From Cyanodermella asteris (lineage: Eukaryota; Ascomycota; Lecanoromycetes; Ostropales; Stictidaceae): a DNA stretch of 64,000 nt. The notes under the pieces were generated by a model. It saw only the letters and a list, made by a program, of their open reading frames with translations, was not told where the DNA came from and did no database searches. The translations under genes and the position numbers were made by a program. The DNA is taken from the NCBI GenBank assembly GCA_900618795.1, contig UYJD01000001.1, forward strand, positions 1,928,723 through 1,992,722, read 5' to 3'. Below, one piece after another: positions 33,999 to 44,499 of the stretch (positions are counted from its first letter, which is position 1; each line of letters begins with the position of its first letter).

Positions 33999-35749
33999 CT
34001 ACTTGGCCACATTCAGTGTTGTGTACGGAGGCATTTCTGTTCTGTGGAGCAGACCAAGCTTGCGTGCTCCGTGGTCGTAGTCCTCAGTTATTGGGAGCAT
34101 GTGCCTTGACCAGGTTGCTTTTTCGCCGAGTACTCCGAACGAGTCGAACATGTCCTCACTACTCGTCTCAGGTGCAATACGGTCTGCCTCACTGGGCAAC
34201 ATGCCCACTGTTATTCGAGCGGCAATGTCAGTTTTATAGCGTTTGTCCTGCCGAAGTTGGACATGAGCTTTCGTGATTCCGAGCGCATACAGTTGGACTA
34301 TGTCACCGGGCCTTACCAATGAATTTGCTTCGAACGAAAAGTGTCCCATGTCCAGACTGTCTTCGGGCCCGTGGACGTCTGCCACGGTGCCAGGATCGAG
34401 GGTGAGCGGTCCACCCTTACCTTCCCATCCACCTCCACCTCCGTGAACACGGAACATGGACACGCCTCGCTTTGCCAAAGCGCTAGCGGTCAAGAGCTTT
34501 GAGTATGAAGGGGGCTGAAAGCCACCGATCATGTCCTTGGACCAAACGGCAGCCCAAATCTCGATGCCTTTGTCGCTATTGTCGAGCGACTCTCTGATCT
34601 GATCGATGTCCCGCTCGAGCTCCTGTGAGGCGGGTACCTGAGTAATGATGCCGTCCTTGGTCTTTTGATCAATTGTTTTGATGACGTTGCCGAGCGACGA
34701 ATGTACGCGCCGAGGTTGCGTGACTGGGAGCATGAAGGGGCCAGTCAAGTCGATGTTCCAGAACCTGGTATCTGAGCGGTGTCTTTCAAATAGCTTGAAG
34801 CTCTCAATGGGAGCGTCTTCCTTGATTTGAGGGGTTGAGCTTCCTTCAGCCAAGGCCCACGTCTGCCTGCGAAGATGAAAACTTTCACCCGTGTGCATTA
34901 TGGTCTGCGCCAGGGAGATGTCGAGGGATGTCTGAACGATTGGGTCGTGATAGCTATCGGAGTGCCTGGGGATTAATGGTGTCCTTTGCGCGGCAAAACT
35001 TATAGTGCCGGGTCGAACTTCAGTCGGGTTGACCTCAATGTCGTTGAAGAATGCCACTGCAACCCCTTCTGTACCGTTCAACGTTGCATGAATGTTTCGC
35101 TTGAGGATGTCAATGCTAGATTTGGCCTCATCAGATTGATTGCGCGCGATATCGAAACGTGCTGAATCGGAGTATGCTATGCGATCAACAATACCTGTGA
35201 TGACAGAAAGATCTCCGGGATTTACAGGTTTTGTTTCGTCGTAAAAACGTCGAGCAAGCTGAGGAATAAGATGATCGGGATGGTTGTATTGTGTGAGCAA
35301 GTGTCGCTGCTCCACTGTTGACAGAATCACCAAGGTCTTGCGATTTGGTCCGCATTTGAGGTGCGGGATTACGTATCGTAGACTGTCGTGATCCTGTTTT
35401 GCGAGTTAGTCCAAGACCAACAGTCTGGGACAAGCGATGGTACACTCACAACTTTGCCTCCATTTCGGACGTGGTAGGAGAGCCCGGGAATGCTAGAGTC
35501 TTTGTAACCAATGCGTTGTAGCAATCGTTCCACCGAGTGAGGATACGCCGGGAGTGGCTTTTGGTTTGCACCGTCTTTGTTTGTGGGCGGTTGTCTTGGT
35601 GTTGTCTTTCTGGAAAGTATTGGGTTTGAAGGTGTGTTGAAGCGGGCTTTGGGCAATGCAGACGTGTTGTAGCTACGCGTGACGATAGTTTCAGTGTGTA
35701 TTATAGAGTAGTGAGTGGAACGGCGGAGTGTGGAAGAAAGCGCCTGCAT
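33999..35749 (-). CDS. Conserved hypothetical protein, probably mitochondrial
   Basis: Exons 35749-35450 and 35393-33999 (56-bp intron, GTGAGT..AACAG) give 564 residues. The N-terminus (MQALSSTLRRSTHYSIIHTE, then VTRSYNTSALPKAR) is rich in Ser, Arg and Thr without acidic residues at its start, like a mitochondrial presequence. The body is a mixed alpha/beta soluble protein with DHDSLRYVIPHLKCGPNRKT and a Gly-rich turn FRVHGGGGGWEGKGG. There is a weak impression of a FIST-type sensor domain in the N-terminal half (LVILSTVEQRHLL, DLSVITGIVDRIAYSD), but I would not assign it without a profile search. Function unknown. It runs tail to tail with TAF1. Confidence 0.8.
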
Positions 35750-36236
35750 GGTCGGATGGAGAGTGAAGTTTTGAATTCAATGGAGTGCCATTCAGAAGCG
35801 GCGACCCAATTAATGGTGTCTGTAGCTTGTGTTGATGTCGCTATTATGGAGTCTCGAATCAAAATGGCCGACTGGGATGTTTGGCGAAAATTTCCACCAC
35901 TAGCAACCAGCTATCTTTCAAAAATTTAAGCAGATTGAAAATGACGCTGCGTTCGGGGTGAGAAAACGTTGGTGCAATGTATGGATTATATTATACGATA
36001 GAACTCTAGCTACCGCATGTGGCTCAGAATTTCTGAGCTCAAATGTCAGTACCATTTTCGGCTTAGTGACGGAGCTGCTGCCTGCGTCATTGTCGTGCTG
36101 ACTCAAATGCAAACGACAACTTCCCGGGAGTGAGCAAGCTTTGCGCCAGCTGTCGCTGTCAATGCTACAAAGAGGTGTTGCAATATTCGACAAAGCACCG
36201 CTCGTCTGTGTCTGATGGGCATCCGACACTACCAGC
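35750..36236. promoter_or_regulatory. Divergent promoter region of RAD4 and the mitochondrial protein gene
   Basis: These 487 bp between the two start codons are relatively AT-rich. I see no specific element I can name. Confidence 0.45.
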
Positions 36237-39191
36237 ATGGCCAAACGCCGTGCTGCTGCGCGGAGCGGCAACCGCAGAACTGCAGCACGCGATGCGCCTC
36301 CAGATGTGATTCGTGATATGCTGGGTGAGCTGGAAGCTGGAGTCGAAGCAAACTCTCGCCCGAAAGATGCAAGACCGGTCAAGAGGAGGAGAATAGGAGT
36401 ACGTGGTGCCGTGTCGAAATCGGAAGGTCGAAAACAGGACGCCAGCACAGTTGCGCTCTCGAAACATGCGCTTGAGAATGCACAGGATGAAGACCCAGCT
36501 GGACCGTCCCAGAGACCGGCTTCTTCCGAGCCTGACCTCCAGATTGTTGATTTCAACCCTGCAAGTTCGTCAGATGAGGCAGAGGACTCTGACGAGTTTG
36601 AGGATGTGGAGGTCGAGAGCGGGGCGACGGCTGAAGGTGCAGGCCAGTCTGCTGCCGAAGAGAATGCCCAACCTCTCGATCTTGTCTTGAGAGAAGAGGG
36701 GGAATCGAAAAGGAAACCCGTCAAGCGGCGGCTTGTTACAAGCATTTCGGACAAGAACTTGGTCACGCAAACACACAAGCTTCATCTCCTTTGTCTCCTC
36801 TCTCATGTATCGCTGCGAAATCACTGGTGTAACGACGACCGAGTGCACAGGCTACTACGTAAGGTTGTTCCCCGCAAGGCAAGAGAGGCTATGATGGACG
36901 ACGCGGCCGAAGACCAATACACCCGGGATCAGAAACTGCGCAGTGGCCTGCGGCAGGCGATGAGCTCGTTCAAAGAGAGTTTCAAAGTGACTGCTCGAGG
37001 TCTTGTGCGAGCATGGTGGGATGTCCCGGAGAATGATATCAGTCCTCCTGCTTTGGACGATTTGGACTTGCTCACCAGTGTTGGCGATTTTCGGACAGCG
37101 GCTCATGTGCTCTCCGGGTCGAGAGACGTTGGTGCTCAACTTTTTTGTGCAATGCTACGTGGGTTGGGTCTCGAAGCGCGGCTTGTTTGTTCGTTGCAGC
37201 CATTGCCGTTGAATGGCAGTGTTCGTCCGCAGGCTCCGGTGTTGCCGGAACCAACCCGCATCATACCTTATGAAGAAACTCGAGGCGGAGTGAGTGGGTC
37301 GGCAGATGAAAGGCTTGATGCATCGTGGCAGTCTTCGAGCATTCATCGAAGACTTCACGGCGCTTCTGTAAGCACTTCTGGAAACTCAACATTGAGAAGC
37401 GAGCCTCCCCCTCGACGGCTTCGAGAGTCGTCGCATCCGGTCTTCTGGGTCGAAGTCTTCACCCCAGCCTACCAACGATGGATCTGCGTTGACCCCCTGA
37501 CTACGGGGACCCTTTCCCAGCCCGGCAAGCTGGAGCCGGCTCAGAAAGATATTCGCAACGCAATGTCTTACGTTGTGGCGATGGAAGAGGACGGTTCTTG
37601 CAGGGATGTAACGAGACGGTACGCATCACAGTTCAATGCGAAGACTCGTAAAACTCGCGTCGACAGTGCTGGATCTGAAGGCGCTAGATGGTGGCAGAGC
37701 GTGTTGAGATTCTACAGACATCCCAGTCTGGCTCGGGACGAGATTGAAGATTCCGAGATGCAGCGCCGTGAGGAAAGAGAAGGGATGCCAAGGAACGTGG
37801 AGGATTTCAAAGGTCACCCTATCTATGTCCTCGAGAGGCACCTTCGCCGCAACGAAGTGATACATCCAAGGCAGGAAATTGGTAGGACTGGCGCGGGCAA
37901 AGCTGGCGATGAAGCCGTTTTTCGTCGGCGGGATGTGCACAATGTCAAGAGCGCGGATGCATGGTACAGAGTTGGACGGGAAGTCAAAATCGGCGAGCAA
38001 CCTCTGAAGAGGCACGTCCCAAAGCGCAGGAGAGAAGACGAAGAGGAGGAATCTCAAGGCCTCTACGCCATGTTTCAAACCGACTTGTATCGGGCTCCGG
38101 CAGTCAAGCATGGGCGAGTGCCGAGAAATGTGTACGGCAATCTTGATGTCTACGTGCCTAGCATGATCCCACCAGGCGCCGTCCACTTCTTGCATCCGAA
38201 TACGAGACACGCCGCGAAGTTGCTGGGTGTCGACTATGTGGATGCAGTGACTGGATTCGAGTTCAGGGGCCGTCAAGGAAGCGCTGTCGTGCGTGGTGCG
38301 GTGGTCGCTGCGGAGTACAAGGATGCGGTGTTGGAAGTGCTGCGCGGCATGGCGAGTGAGAAGGCCGATGCAGAAGCGCGGAGTCTGCAGAAGGAGGTTT
38401 TGCGCTTGTGGCGAAGGTTTTTGATTGGGTTGAAGATTAATGAACGTGTGGCGGGTTATGCGGAGGGTGGGACTGAAAGTGAGGATGGCGATGACTCGTA
38501 TCGGGGTGACACTTCGGATGAAGGGTTCGCAGAACAGGAAGGGGGGTTTGTTCAAGAGACGGTCCGCTTGGGCGGTGAAGTCACTGCAGAAGGGGCACCG
38601 GCTATTGGCGGCGATCTCGACTCGCAGGATTTTACTGTCATTGAAGGGCCAGGACTTGAAATTGAACGGAGAGGTGATACGGATATCGCAATTGCGAGTG
38701 AACCAGGTGGCTTCTTCGTGGAGGATGGCGGTGCTGCGTCTGGAGCTGGTGGTTTCTTGCCTGAAGGTGGTGGGTTTGAAACCGAGGGTGGTGGATTTGT
38801 GCCTGAAGGTGGCGGATTCTTGCCTGGTGCTGGAGATGCTCGGTCCTCGCGTAACGAGCAGTCGCCGGAATACGATGACTTGTTCGACGAGCCTCCCGAG
38901 GACGGTGCTGCCCAGGAGACTCCTGACCAGGTGAAAGGGGCAAATTCTTCAATGAATCCAGGGACACAAGACCGTGGAGGTGCTGACCAAGAAGTTGATT
39001 CTAGCAAGTCTATGCATGAGAGGTCGAACCCAGTCTCAGACACCACTGAAGGGACTCCCAAGTTCGAGGACGTGGGCGTGCTGTCGAAAGACCAGGAGGT
39101 TCATGTCGCTGATGACCCCGAAAGCGATCGAGGGTCCCTGATGTCAGAAGATCCAGAAGATGTTGATGCGGACCCGGATTGGCTAGGGTAG
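36237..39191 (+). CDS. RAD4: DNA damage recognition protein RAD4 (XPC type)
   Basis: Intronless, 984 residues. RAD4/XPC finds helix-distorting lesions and starts global nucleotide excision repair in the nucleus. A basic N-terminus and acidic patch (about 1-160) precede the transglutaminase-like domain (about 270-450; VGAQLFCAMLRGLGLEARLV, later HPVFWVEVFTPAYQRWICVD). BHD1-3 follow (about 515-720; HPIYVLERHLRRNEVIHP, GNLDVYVPSMIPPGAVH, GFEFRGRQGSAVV). The tail of about 260 residues is acidic and carries a run of GGGF units (about 825-865). The stop is 13 bp from the stop of the convergent splicing-factor gene. Confidence 0.95.
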   Translation: MAKRRAAARSGNRRTAARDAPPDVIRDMLGELEAGVEANSRPKDARPVKRRRIGVRGAVSKSEGRKQDASTVALSKHALENAQDEDPAGPSQRPASSEPDLQIVDFNPASSSDEAEDSDEFEDVEVESGATAEGAGQSAAEENAQPLDLVLREEGESKRKPVKRRLVTSISDKNLVTQTHKLHLLCLLSHVSLRNHWCNDDRVHRLLRKVVPRKAREAMMDDAAEDQYTRDQKLRSGLRQAMSSFKESFKVTARGLVRAWWDVPENDISPPALDDLDLLTSVGDFRTAAHVLSGSRDVGAQLFCAMLRGLGLEARLVCSLQPLPLNGSVRPQAPVLPEPTRIIPYEETRGGVSGSADERLDASWQSSSIHRRLHGASVSTSGNSTLRSEPPPRRLRESSHPVFWVEVFTPAYQRWICVDPLTTGTLSQPGKLEPAQKDIRNAMSYVVAMEEDGSCRDVTRRYASQFNAKTRKTRVDSAGSEGARWWQSVLRFYRHPSLARDEIEDSEMQRREEREGMPRNVEDFKGHPIYVLERHLRRNEVIHPRQEIGRTGAGKAGDEAVFRRRDVHNVKSADAWYRVGREVKIGEQPLKRHVPKRRREDEEEESQGLYAMFQTDLYRAPAVKHGRVPRNVYGNLDVYVPSMIPPGAVHFLHPNTRHAAKLLGVDYVDAVTGFEFRGRQGSAVVRGAVVAAEYKDAVLEVLRGMASEKADAEARSLQKEVLRLWRRFLIGLKINERVAGYAEGGTESEDGDDSYRGDTSDEGFAEQEGGFVQETVRLGGEVTAEGAPAIGGDLDSQDFTVIEGPGLEIERRGDTDIAIASEPGGFFVEDGGAASGAGGFLPEGGGFETEGGGFVPEGGGFLPGAGDARSSRNEQSPEYDDLFDEPPEDGAAQETPDQVKGANSSMNPGTQDRGGADQEVDSSKSMHERSNPVSDTTEGTPKFEDVGVLSKDQEVHVADDPESDRGSLMSEDPEDVDADPDWLG

Positions 39192-39204
39192 TTACCATTG
39201 GAAA

Positions 39205-40241
39205 TCAATCAGAGTCGTAATCAACAAGTGCCGCTTTTTTATGTTCTGAGTTGGTGTTTGTTTGCGCTTCAGCCGTTCTTTTGCGTTTGATGCCCGGCAC
39301 TGCGTATTCACGTCTTGTCACGCCAAAAACGTCCATGTTGGACCTCGTGTTTCGCGCCAGATCCAGTCGGAGCTTGTCACGAGCTGTCCCAACCCGTGAT
39401 GATGACTTGAACAGAGGTTGATTTTCCGCCCCGTGGTTCTGAACACCAAAGTCGATGTTTGTTGCACGCTGCCGATCCTCCTCCGTTTCGTCGAGCAAGT
39501 CGATTCCCAGGCTCATCTTTGCCTTCAAATCTTCCGTAGTCGCATCCTTTCGTTCAATCTCCTTTCGCTCCTTGCGAAAAGACCTCCGCAGCTTTTTGTT
39601 CTGTTCGTAAGGGTCCTCCCACAGCTCGCTATCCCCGTAGAGCTCCTCGATCCTGAGCTTCTCCGCATCCGCGCGCTTGCGATCCTCGATCGTGACCTCG
39701 AGTGCTGCGAAGGCGTCTTCTTGCAGGCGTTGCTTCTCCTGCTCCGTGCGAATCTCGACATCACCTTCGCGGACCTTGTCCTCGCCCGTGTCGCGCCGTT
39801 TGCCGCCTTCCACGACCACGTACTCGGTGTTTTTCGGATCGGTCCTGATTTCGATCCAGCCCTCGCAGGCAATGTGCTTCATCCGGAATGCCCATACCGG
39901 CGTGCTGTGGTAGGCGCCGACTTTCTTCTTTTCGGCATTGAAGCGGACGCCCTGGCCGATGATGGTTGGTTTGGTGCAGGAGGCGCACCACACGGCGAAG
40001 GGCATCTCGAAGCGCACGGTAAGGATGCCCTGGCCGGCCTTACGTGCTCGGTTGCCGAGAGCATGTCTGTGATTGTGAATACATGAGTGTGAAGGGGTGG
40101 GGTGAGACTTACTTGCCAGAGACCTGGTTTGCCGACTTTGTGCCTTCGAGCTCGGGCGGGACGTAGCTGAGCAGTCAGTCGAAATAATTCTGATCAGTGC
40201 AAATTTGCTGTGACGCACCGTCCCATGTTGAAGCCTTGCAT
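39205..40241 (-). CDS. saf4: CCDC130/Saf4-type splicing factor (CWC16 family)
   Basis: Three exons (40241-40219, 40166-40113, 40066-39205) with introns of 52 and 46 bp (GTGCGT..CTCAG; GTAAGT..CACAG) encode 312 residues. It begins MQGFNMGRYVPPELEG and reaches the core GQGILTVRFEMPFAVWCASC, with the second Cys pair position in KHIACEGWIEIRTDP. VRFNAEKKKVGAYHSTP marks the CCDC130 branch rather than Yju2/CCDC94. Relatives are catalytic-stage spliceosome factors. The C-terminal half is charged coiled coil with a nuclear-localisation-like GIKRKRTAEAQ. The 23-bp first exon is supported by phase and by the conserved N-terminus. Confidence 0.92.
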
Positions 40242-40659
40242 GATGGTGATTGTGTATGAGAGCAGCGATGAGCGACTTTGACGCTTGGGTTGAATCTGGA
40301 TTGTTGCGAATTGGGGATGTGCTCCGTATCGCTGTGTTTAGACTGGTTCGCAAGGTTTTAATGCGTGAACCATTGCGTTTCGAATTGTGAATCTGCACTG
40401 TTTGGGCTTCGCCTTTTGTAATGCACTCGGGAGAGCCGGAGGTTTACAGGTGGGGTTTCCTGCGCTGACTATTGATAGACCGTTAGTCGTGAGCGACAAC
40501 AAGCAAAGGCTGAGCTTTGATTCGGCATTTCTGCCAATTAACCGTCCACACGTCTGGGTGATTGTGGTACATGAAAGAGTGGAGTTTATTCGATAGCGGC
40601 TACATTTTGATTACAACTTTCCGACCATGTCCACCTCGGTCGCCATCGTAGAACACGCC
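40242..40659. other. Intergenic, upstream of the splicing factor
   Basis: These 0.4 kb hold the splicing-factor promoter and mark the edge of the accessory region. I see nothing else in them. Confidence 0.45.
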
Positions 40660-40970
40660 CTAGTCGATGCCATCCTTTGAGGCCTCAATCGCCTGCTTGC
40701 GCGTAAGCTCCGCAATTTCTTCCATCTCGGCAAAACTTCCAGGGGGGAGAGCGTTAAGAGCATCCGTCACGCGCTGTTCAATCCACTCGTCCCTCTTAAC
40801 CGCCTCGGCAAGCCCTTCGATACTACCGTATATGTTTAAGATATAATTAGCAGTAGGGACGATCTCCGGCTCCACTTCGCTATGGTTATCGCGGACAATA
40901 TGGATAACTTCGTCGACGTTCGGAACGTTAAAGTCGCTTATAATAACGCTGTTGTAACGCGGGCACGGGG
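40660..40970 (-). CDS. Unrecognised reading frame running into the assembly gap, partial
   Basis: On the minus strand a frame is open from the gap edge to TAG at 40660, about 100 codons with no start visible. Its text (VIISDFNVPNVDEVIHIV, then NYILNIYGSIEGLAEAV and AEMEEIAELTRKQAIEASKD) looks like real helical protein. I do not recognise a family. Codon use differs from the neighbours, with many ATA, TTA, AAT and GTT codons, suggesting an accessory or transferred element. Its 5' part is lost in the run of Ns. Confidence 0.4.
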
Positions 40971-41095
40971 NNNNNNNNNNNNNNNNNNNNNNNNNNNNNN
41001 NNNNNNNNNNNNNNNNNNNNNNNNNNNNNNNNNNNNNNNNNNNNNNNNNNNNNNNNNNNNNNNNNNNNNNNNNNNNNNNNNNNNNNNNNNNNNNN
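40971..41095. other. Assembly gap (125 Ns)
   Basis: A run of unknown bases. The flanking tandem and inverted repeat suggests that the assembler failed on a repeat. Confidence 0.98.
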
Positions 41096-41154
41096 CCTGT
41101 CTAACCTGTCAGACCTGTCAAGCAGGTCGAACAGGTCGAACAGGTCGAACAGGT
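41096..41154. repeat. Minisatellite with fold-back structure at the gap edge
   Basis: Four CAGGT units follow one another, three of them as a 9-bp repeat (CAGGTCGAA). Three inverted ACCTGTC-type units lie just before them. The left arm (41096-41117) pairs with the right arm (41123-41144) at about 17 of 22 positions around the loop TCAAG, giving a strong hairpin. Confidence 0.85.
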
Positions 41155-41690
41155 TACGGAGCCAAACTCCGACCAGGTACGTCCCCGAGTACCGTGACTA
41201 GTGCCTGATTGGATCAGAGTCCCTGACGTCTGATCGGTCTTTCCTTTGTCCGTGACATTGGGAAATCGAGGTAAGAAAAGCAGCCACATTGCAGGACGGT
41301 GCGACCAATAGTAGAACTGAAGCATCCGTATCAAAAGCTGAAAAGGCGCCCAAGTACGATATTTTGTGTCCCCACGTCGCTGAGATAGGCTCGTGCCCGA
41401 ACACGAAGGCTCTGCAGGTGCTGCGCATGGTTCTCGGCGATCGGCAGCAGGTACAGTGTCGCAGGGATGTTTTTTGTGCACCGCTATCGCGTTGTTAGTG
41501 TACCAGACCTGACGCGTCGACGCTTTACCGAAGAGAGAAGAGAAGTCACCAATCGTAAGAGTTCGATTAACATGCGGGAGCTAATACTAAAGTTGTCACG
41601 CCGAGCCACTGAAGGAGGTGCACAAAAAACATCCCTACACACCAGTGCGCGACACTTCGTTTCGCTTGCAAATCATTCTCTTTTCTGTCC
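41155..41690. other. Intergenic, upstream of the P450
   Basis: These 0.5 kb between the repeat and the P450 start show no supported gene. They presumably hold the P450 promoter. Confidence 0.4.
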
Positions 41691-43636
41691 ATGTTGTCCT
41701 TCGGGCTGTTGGCTTTCACGGCACTGCTGCTTGGCGTGCAGCTCCACCATGGCTATTTCAAGAAGGGCGAGCATGACTTCTTCACGATTCAGTATCTCCA
41801 GCTGCTGGGGCTCGCCTGTGTTGTTGTACCTGTGGTTATCCACCTCTGCGTCCATCTGTCAATGAAGGTCGCCTTGGTCACAACCATGTCACTATTTGCG
41901 GCCTGCCTCCTCGGGATAGTGATCAGCATGGCTCTGTACCGGATGTTCTTCCATCGACTGAATGACTTCCCCGGACCAATCTCTTGGAAAATATCCAAGT
42001 TATCACAGTGTTGGGCTAATACAGATCTGCAATCTTATCGGCACTTGGACGCGCTTCACGAAAAGTACGGAGATTTTGTGAGGACTGGTCCAACCGAACT
42101 ATCGATCGTTCACCCGGATGCTGCACAAGTATTGCTTGGCCCAGCGTCGACTTGCACAAAAACGCTGTGGTACGACATGTCTCTGCCACTTCGCACGATG
42201 CATCAATGCCGCGACAAGGCAGCACATGACTTTCGCCGTCGAATTTGGGACCGAGCCTTCGGCCAGAGAGGTAGGAAAACTGTTGCCTTAGGCAAGCCAA
42301 GGTGAAACACGGCGCGCTAACAGTCAGCATTGAGAGCCTACGAGCCAGTTGTAGGACGTTACACAAAACTTCTCATCAACCGCATCGAAGAACTCTCTGC
42401 GAGACCGCTTAATACAACGAAATGGATGCATTATTATTCCTTCGACATCATGGGCGATTTGTAGGTTGCATTCTGAGTACAATCATCCCCACGTTATTGG
42501 CGAAGTTGACCACTTCAGGGCATTTGGCGAGAGCTTTGGTATGCTTCAGAACGGAAAGACGCACTTTGCTATTGAGCTACTATTCGACTATATGCGACCA
42601 ATGGGCATCTGGACTCCGGTCCCCTGGCTGTTTGAGATTGTGAAGAGAATCCCGAGCGCAGGTGTGAGCGCCAAACGCTTCGTTACCTGGTGCGCGGAGC
42701 AAGTTGAGATACGAGCCAAGGTACTTCGACCCTGTTGCCAGACATTGAAGAATTTGTGCCTGATCAACCGGGTCTACTCCCTCATAGCAAGATACAGGCC
42801 GGCAGGATATTATGTCCTGGCTGCTCCAAGCTCCTAAGATGACAAGCAATGCGAGCGAGGACCACGCGTGGCTGACAGGAGACGGCCGGCTGATCGTGGT
42901 TGCGGGGAGGTATGGTCGCTATTCGCCACCCTGGGCGCGGCCAGCTGACAGTCTCCAGTGAAACAGTGGCAGCTGCGCTGACTTTTATACTCCTCGAGCT
43001 TCTCACAAATCCGCCCTACATAAAGCAACTTCGAGCTGAGATTGAATCGCTCCCACGAGAGTCAGAGTTATCATTTATGGACCTTGCCAAGGGAGCGCCT
43101 CTGCTGAACGCTATCATCCGTGAAGGTCTGCGTATGCACCCGCCCCTCTTGTCCGGTCTCCTACGCAAAACACCACTCGAAGGCGTGCAGATTGGCCAAG
43201 TTTTCGTTCCAGGCGACGTCACTGTCAGCATTCCCTTCTATTCTTTACAGCGCTGTAAGTTTCCGGTCAACAGACACATCTTGTGCTCTCTACAACCCTC
43301 TCTCGGGCGCTCTCTGACTCAATACAATGGCTGACCTCGATAGCTTCCAAGTCGTTCGTCAAGCCTCATGAGTTCATCCCTGAGCGCTGGACCTCGCGGC
43401 CTGATCTGATCCTGCATCCTGAAGCGTACGCGCCGTTTTCGCTTGGGAGATACGGCTGCATCGGCAAGCAGCTCGCGCTCATGGAGATGAGAGCCGTTCT
43501 GGCCAACTTGGTGCTGAACTTTGAGCTGGCCTTCGCTCCCGGAGAGAGCGGGTCGAAGCTTGCCGGGAAACTGGAGGATCACTTTACGATTAGTCCAGGA
43601 GATATGTGGCTATCGTTCAAATTGCGCAAACTTTGA
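41691..43636 (+). CDS. Cytochrome P450 monooxygenase, six exons
   Basis: Exons 41691-42270, 42328-42460, 42519-42720, 42806-42909, 42959-43254 and 43344-43636 join in phase to 535 residues. The N-terminus has two to three hydrophobic segments, as in many fungal ER-bound P450s. The Pro hinge is FPGPISWKISKL, the I-helix AGSETVAAALTF, and the ExxR motif Glu395-Gly-Leu-Arg398 followed by MHPP. PHEFIPERWTS follows, and the haem loop FSLGRYGCIG has the axial ligand Cys477. All introns are GT..AG (57, 58, 85, 49 and 89 bp); the third donor (GTACTT) is the weakest. The substrate is unknown; an exporter and a P450 stump nearby suggest a secondary-metabolism or detoxification setting. Having five introns sets it apart from its neighbours. 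Confidence 0.88.
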
Positions 43637-44499
43637 ATCGTGAGAGTTAGTAAAAATGACCAAGAAGATCTCAACACGTCGTGTATGCAGATATTCGCAT
43701 CAGACGATCCATTGTTCGTAGGCTATCATTTGCACACTCGCCCCTGAAAATGTGCCTGGGGCAAGAAGACGAGACCCGCGACCTCAGCCCACGTATTGCT
43801 CACCCGGCTAGCACTCCCTACAACTTACGAGCGCCATCGGTCTATACTCCGTTTGGTGAGCGTGAACCTCCAAAGTGCGCCATGCATGCACCATGGCTGG
43901 ATTTCCGGCACCCGTTGCAAGCATGCATGCCAAGATGCCCTACTGTATGGTCTTGCGACGGGAAACAGTGGTCCGTATCCGATACAACCTTCGTGAACAT
44001 GTCTGTGGGCCATGCAGTCTCCGTCGTATACGATGTGGTGCTGTCGTTGCAGGGGGATCTTTTGCTCCTCAACCATGCAAATAAAATGCCTCATAGCATC
44101 GCGTAGGCATGACGTGTCTGACGATCTGAGATTGGTAAGGGACAAAAGAAGGGGAAACGGTGAATCAACACGGCGAAGCCACTGTTATAACAATCCCTGT
44201 GAATGAGAACTGCTAGGTGGAACTGGCGACGCCAGTTTGGCAAGTTTCGGCTAGTATCTTATTCCACTACAAAGGCTCGAGAGCCTTCATTGAAGACGAC
44301 TACCCTCCTCCCACCCAGCCAACACTTGCGTCAGCGACTAGGTGTGTTATCAAATCGATCTGGACCTGCACGCGGTGCAAACAAGGCGATGTGGAAAAGC
44401 CTGTTGGGGCGTCATAAATTTGCATCGCCAGACCAAGTGATATGGTCCAAGACCTGGACACCGTCACGCTCGGTCTGTTCGTTTGTGCCGAGATGCTTC
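43637..44499. other. Intergenic, between convergent P450 and exporter genes
   Basis: 0.86 kb with several short frames on both strands, none with family features. I see no supported gene. Confidence 0.4.

Noticed and set aside
41691-43636. P450 as a pseudogene
   Set aside because: The stops seen in the raw frame all fall in introns with good splice signals; the joined exons give an intact P450 with all key motifs.
43681-44206. Cys-containing frames resembling a zinc-cluster regulator
   Set aside because: Cys spacing does not match the Zn2Cys6 pattern in any frame.
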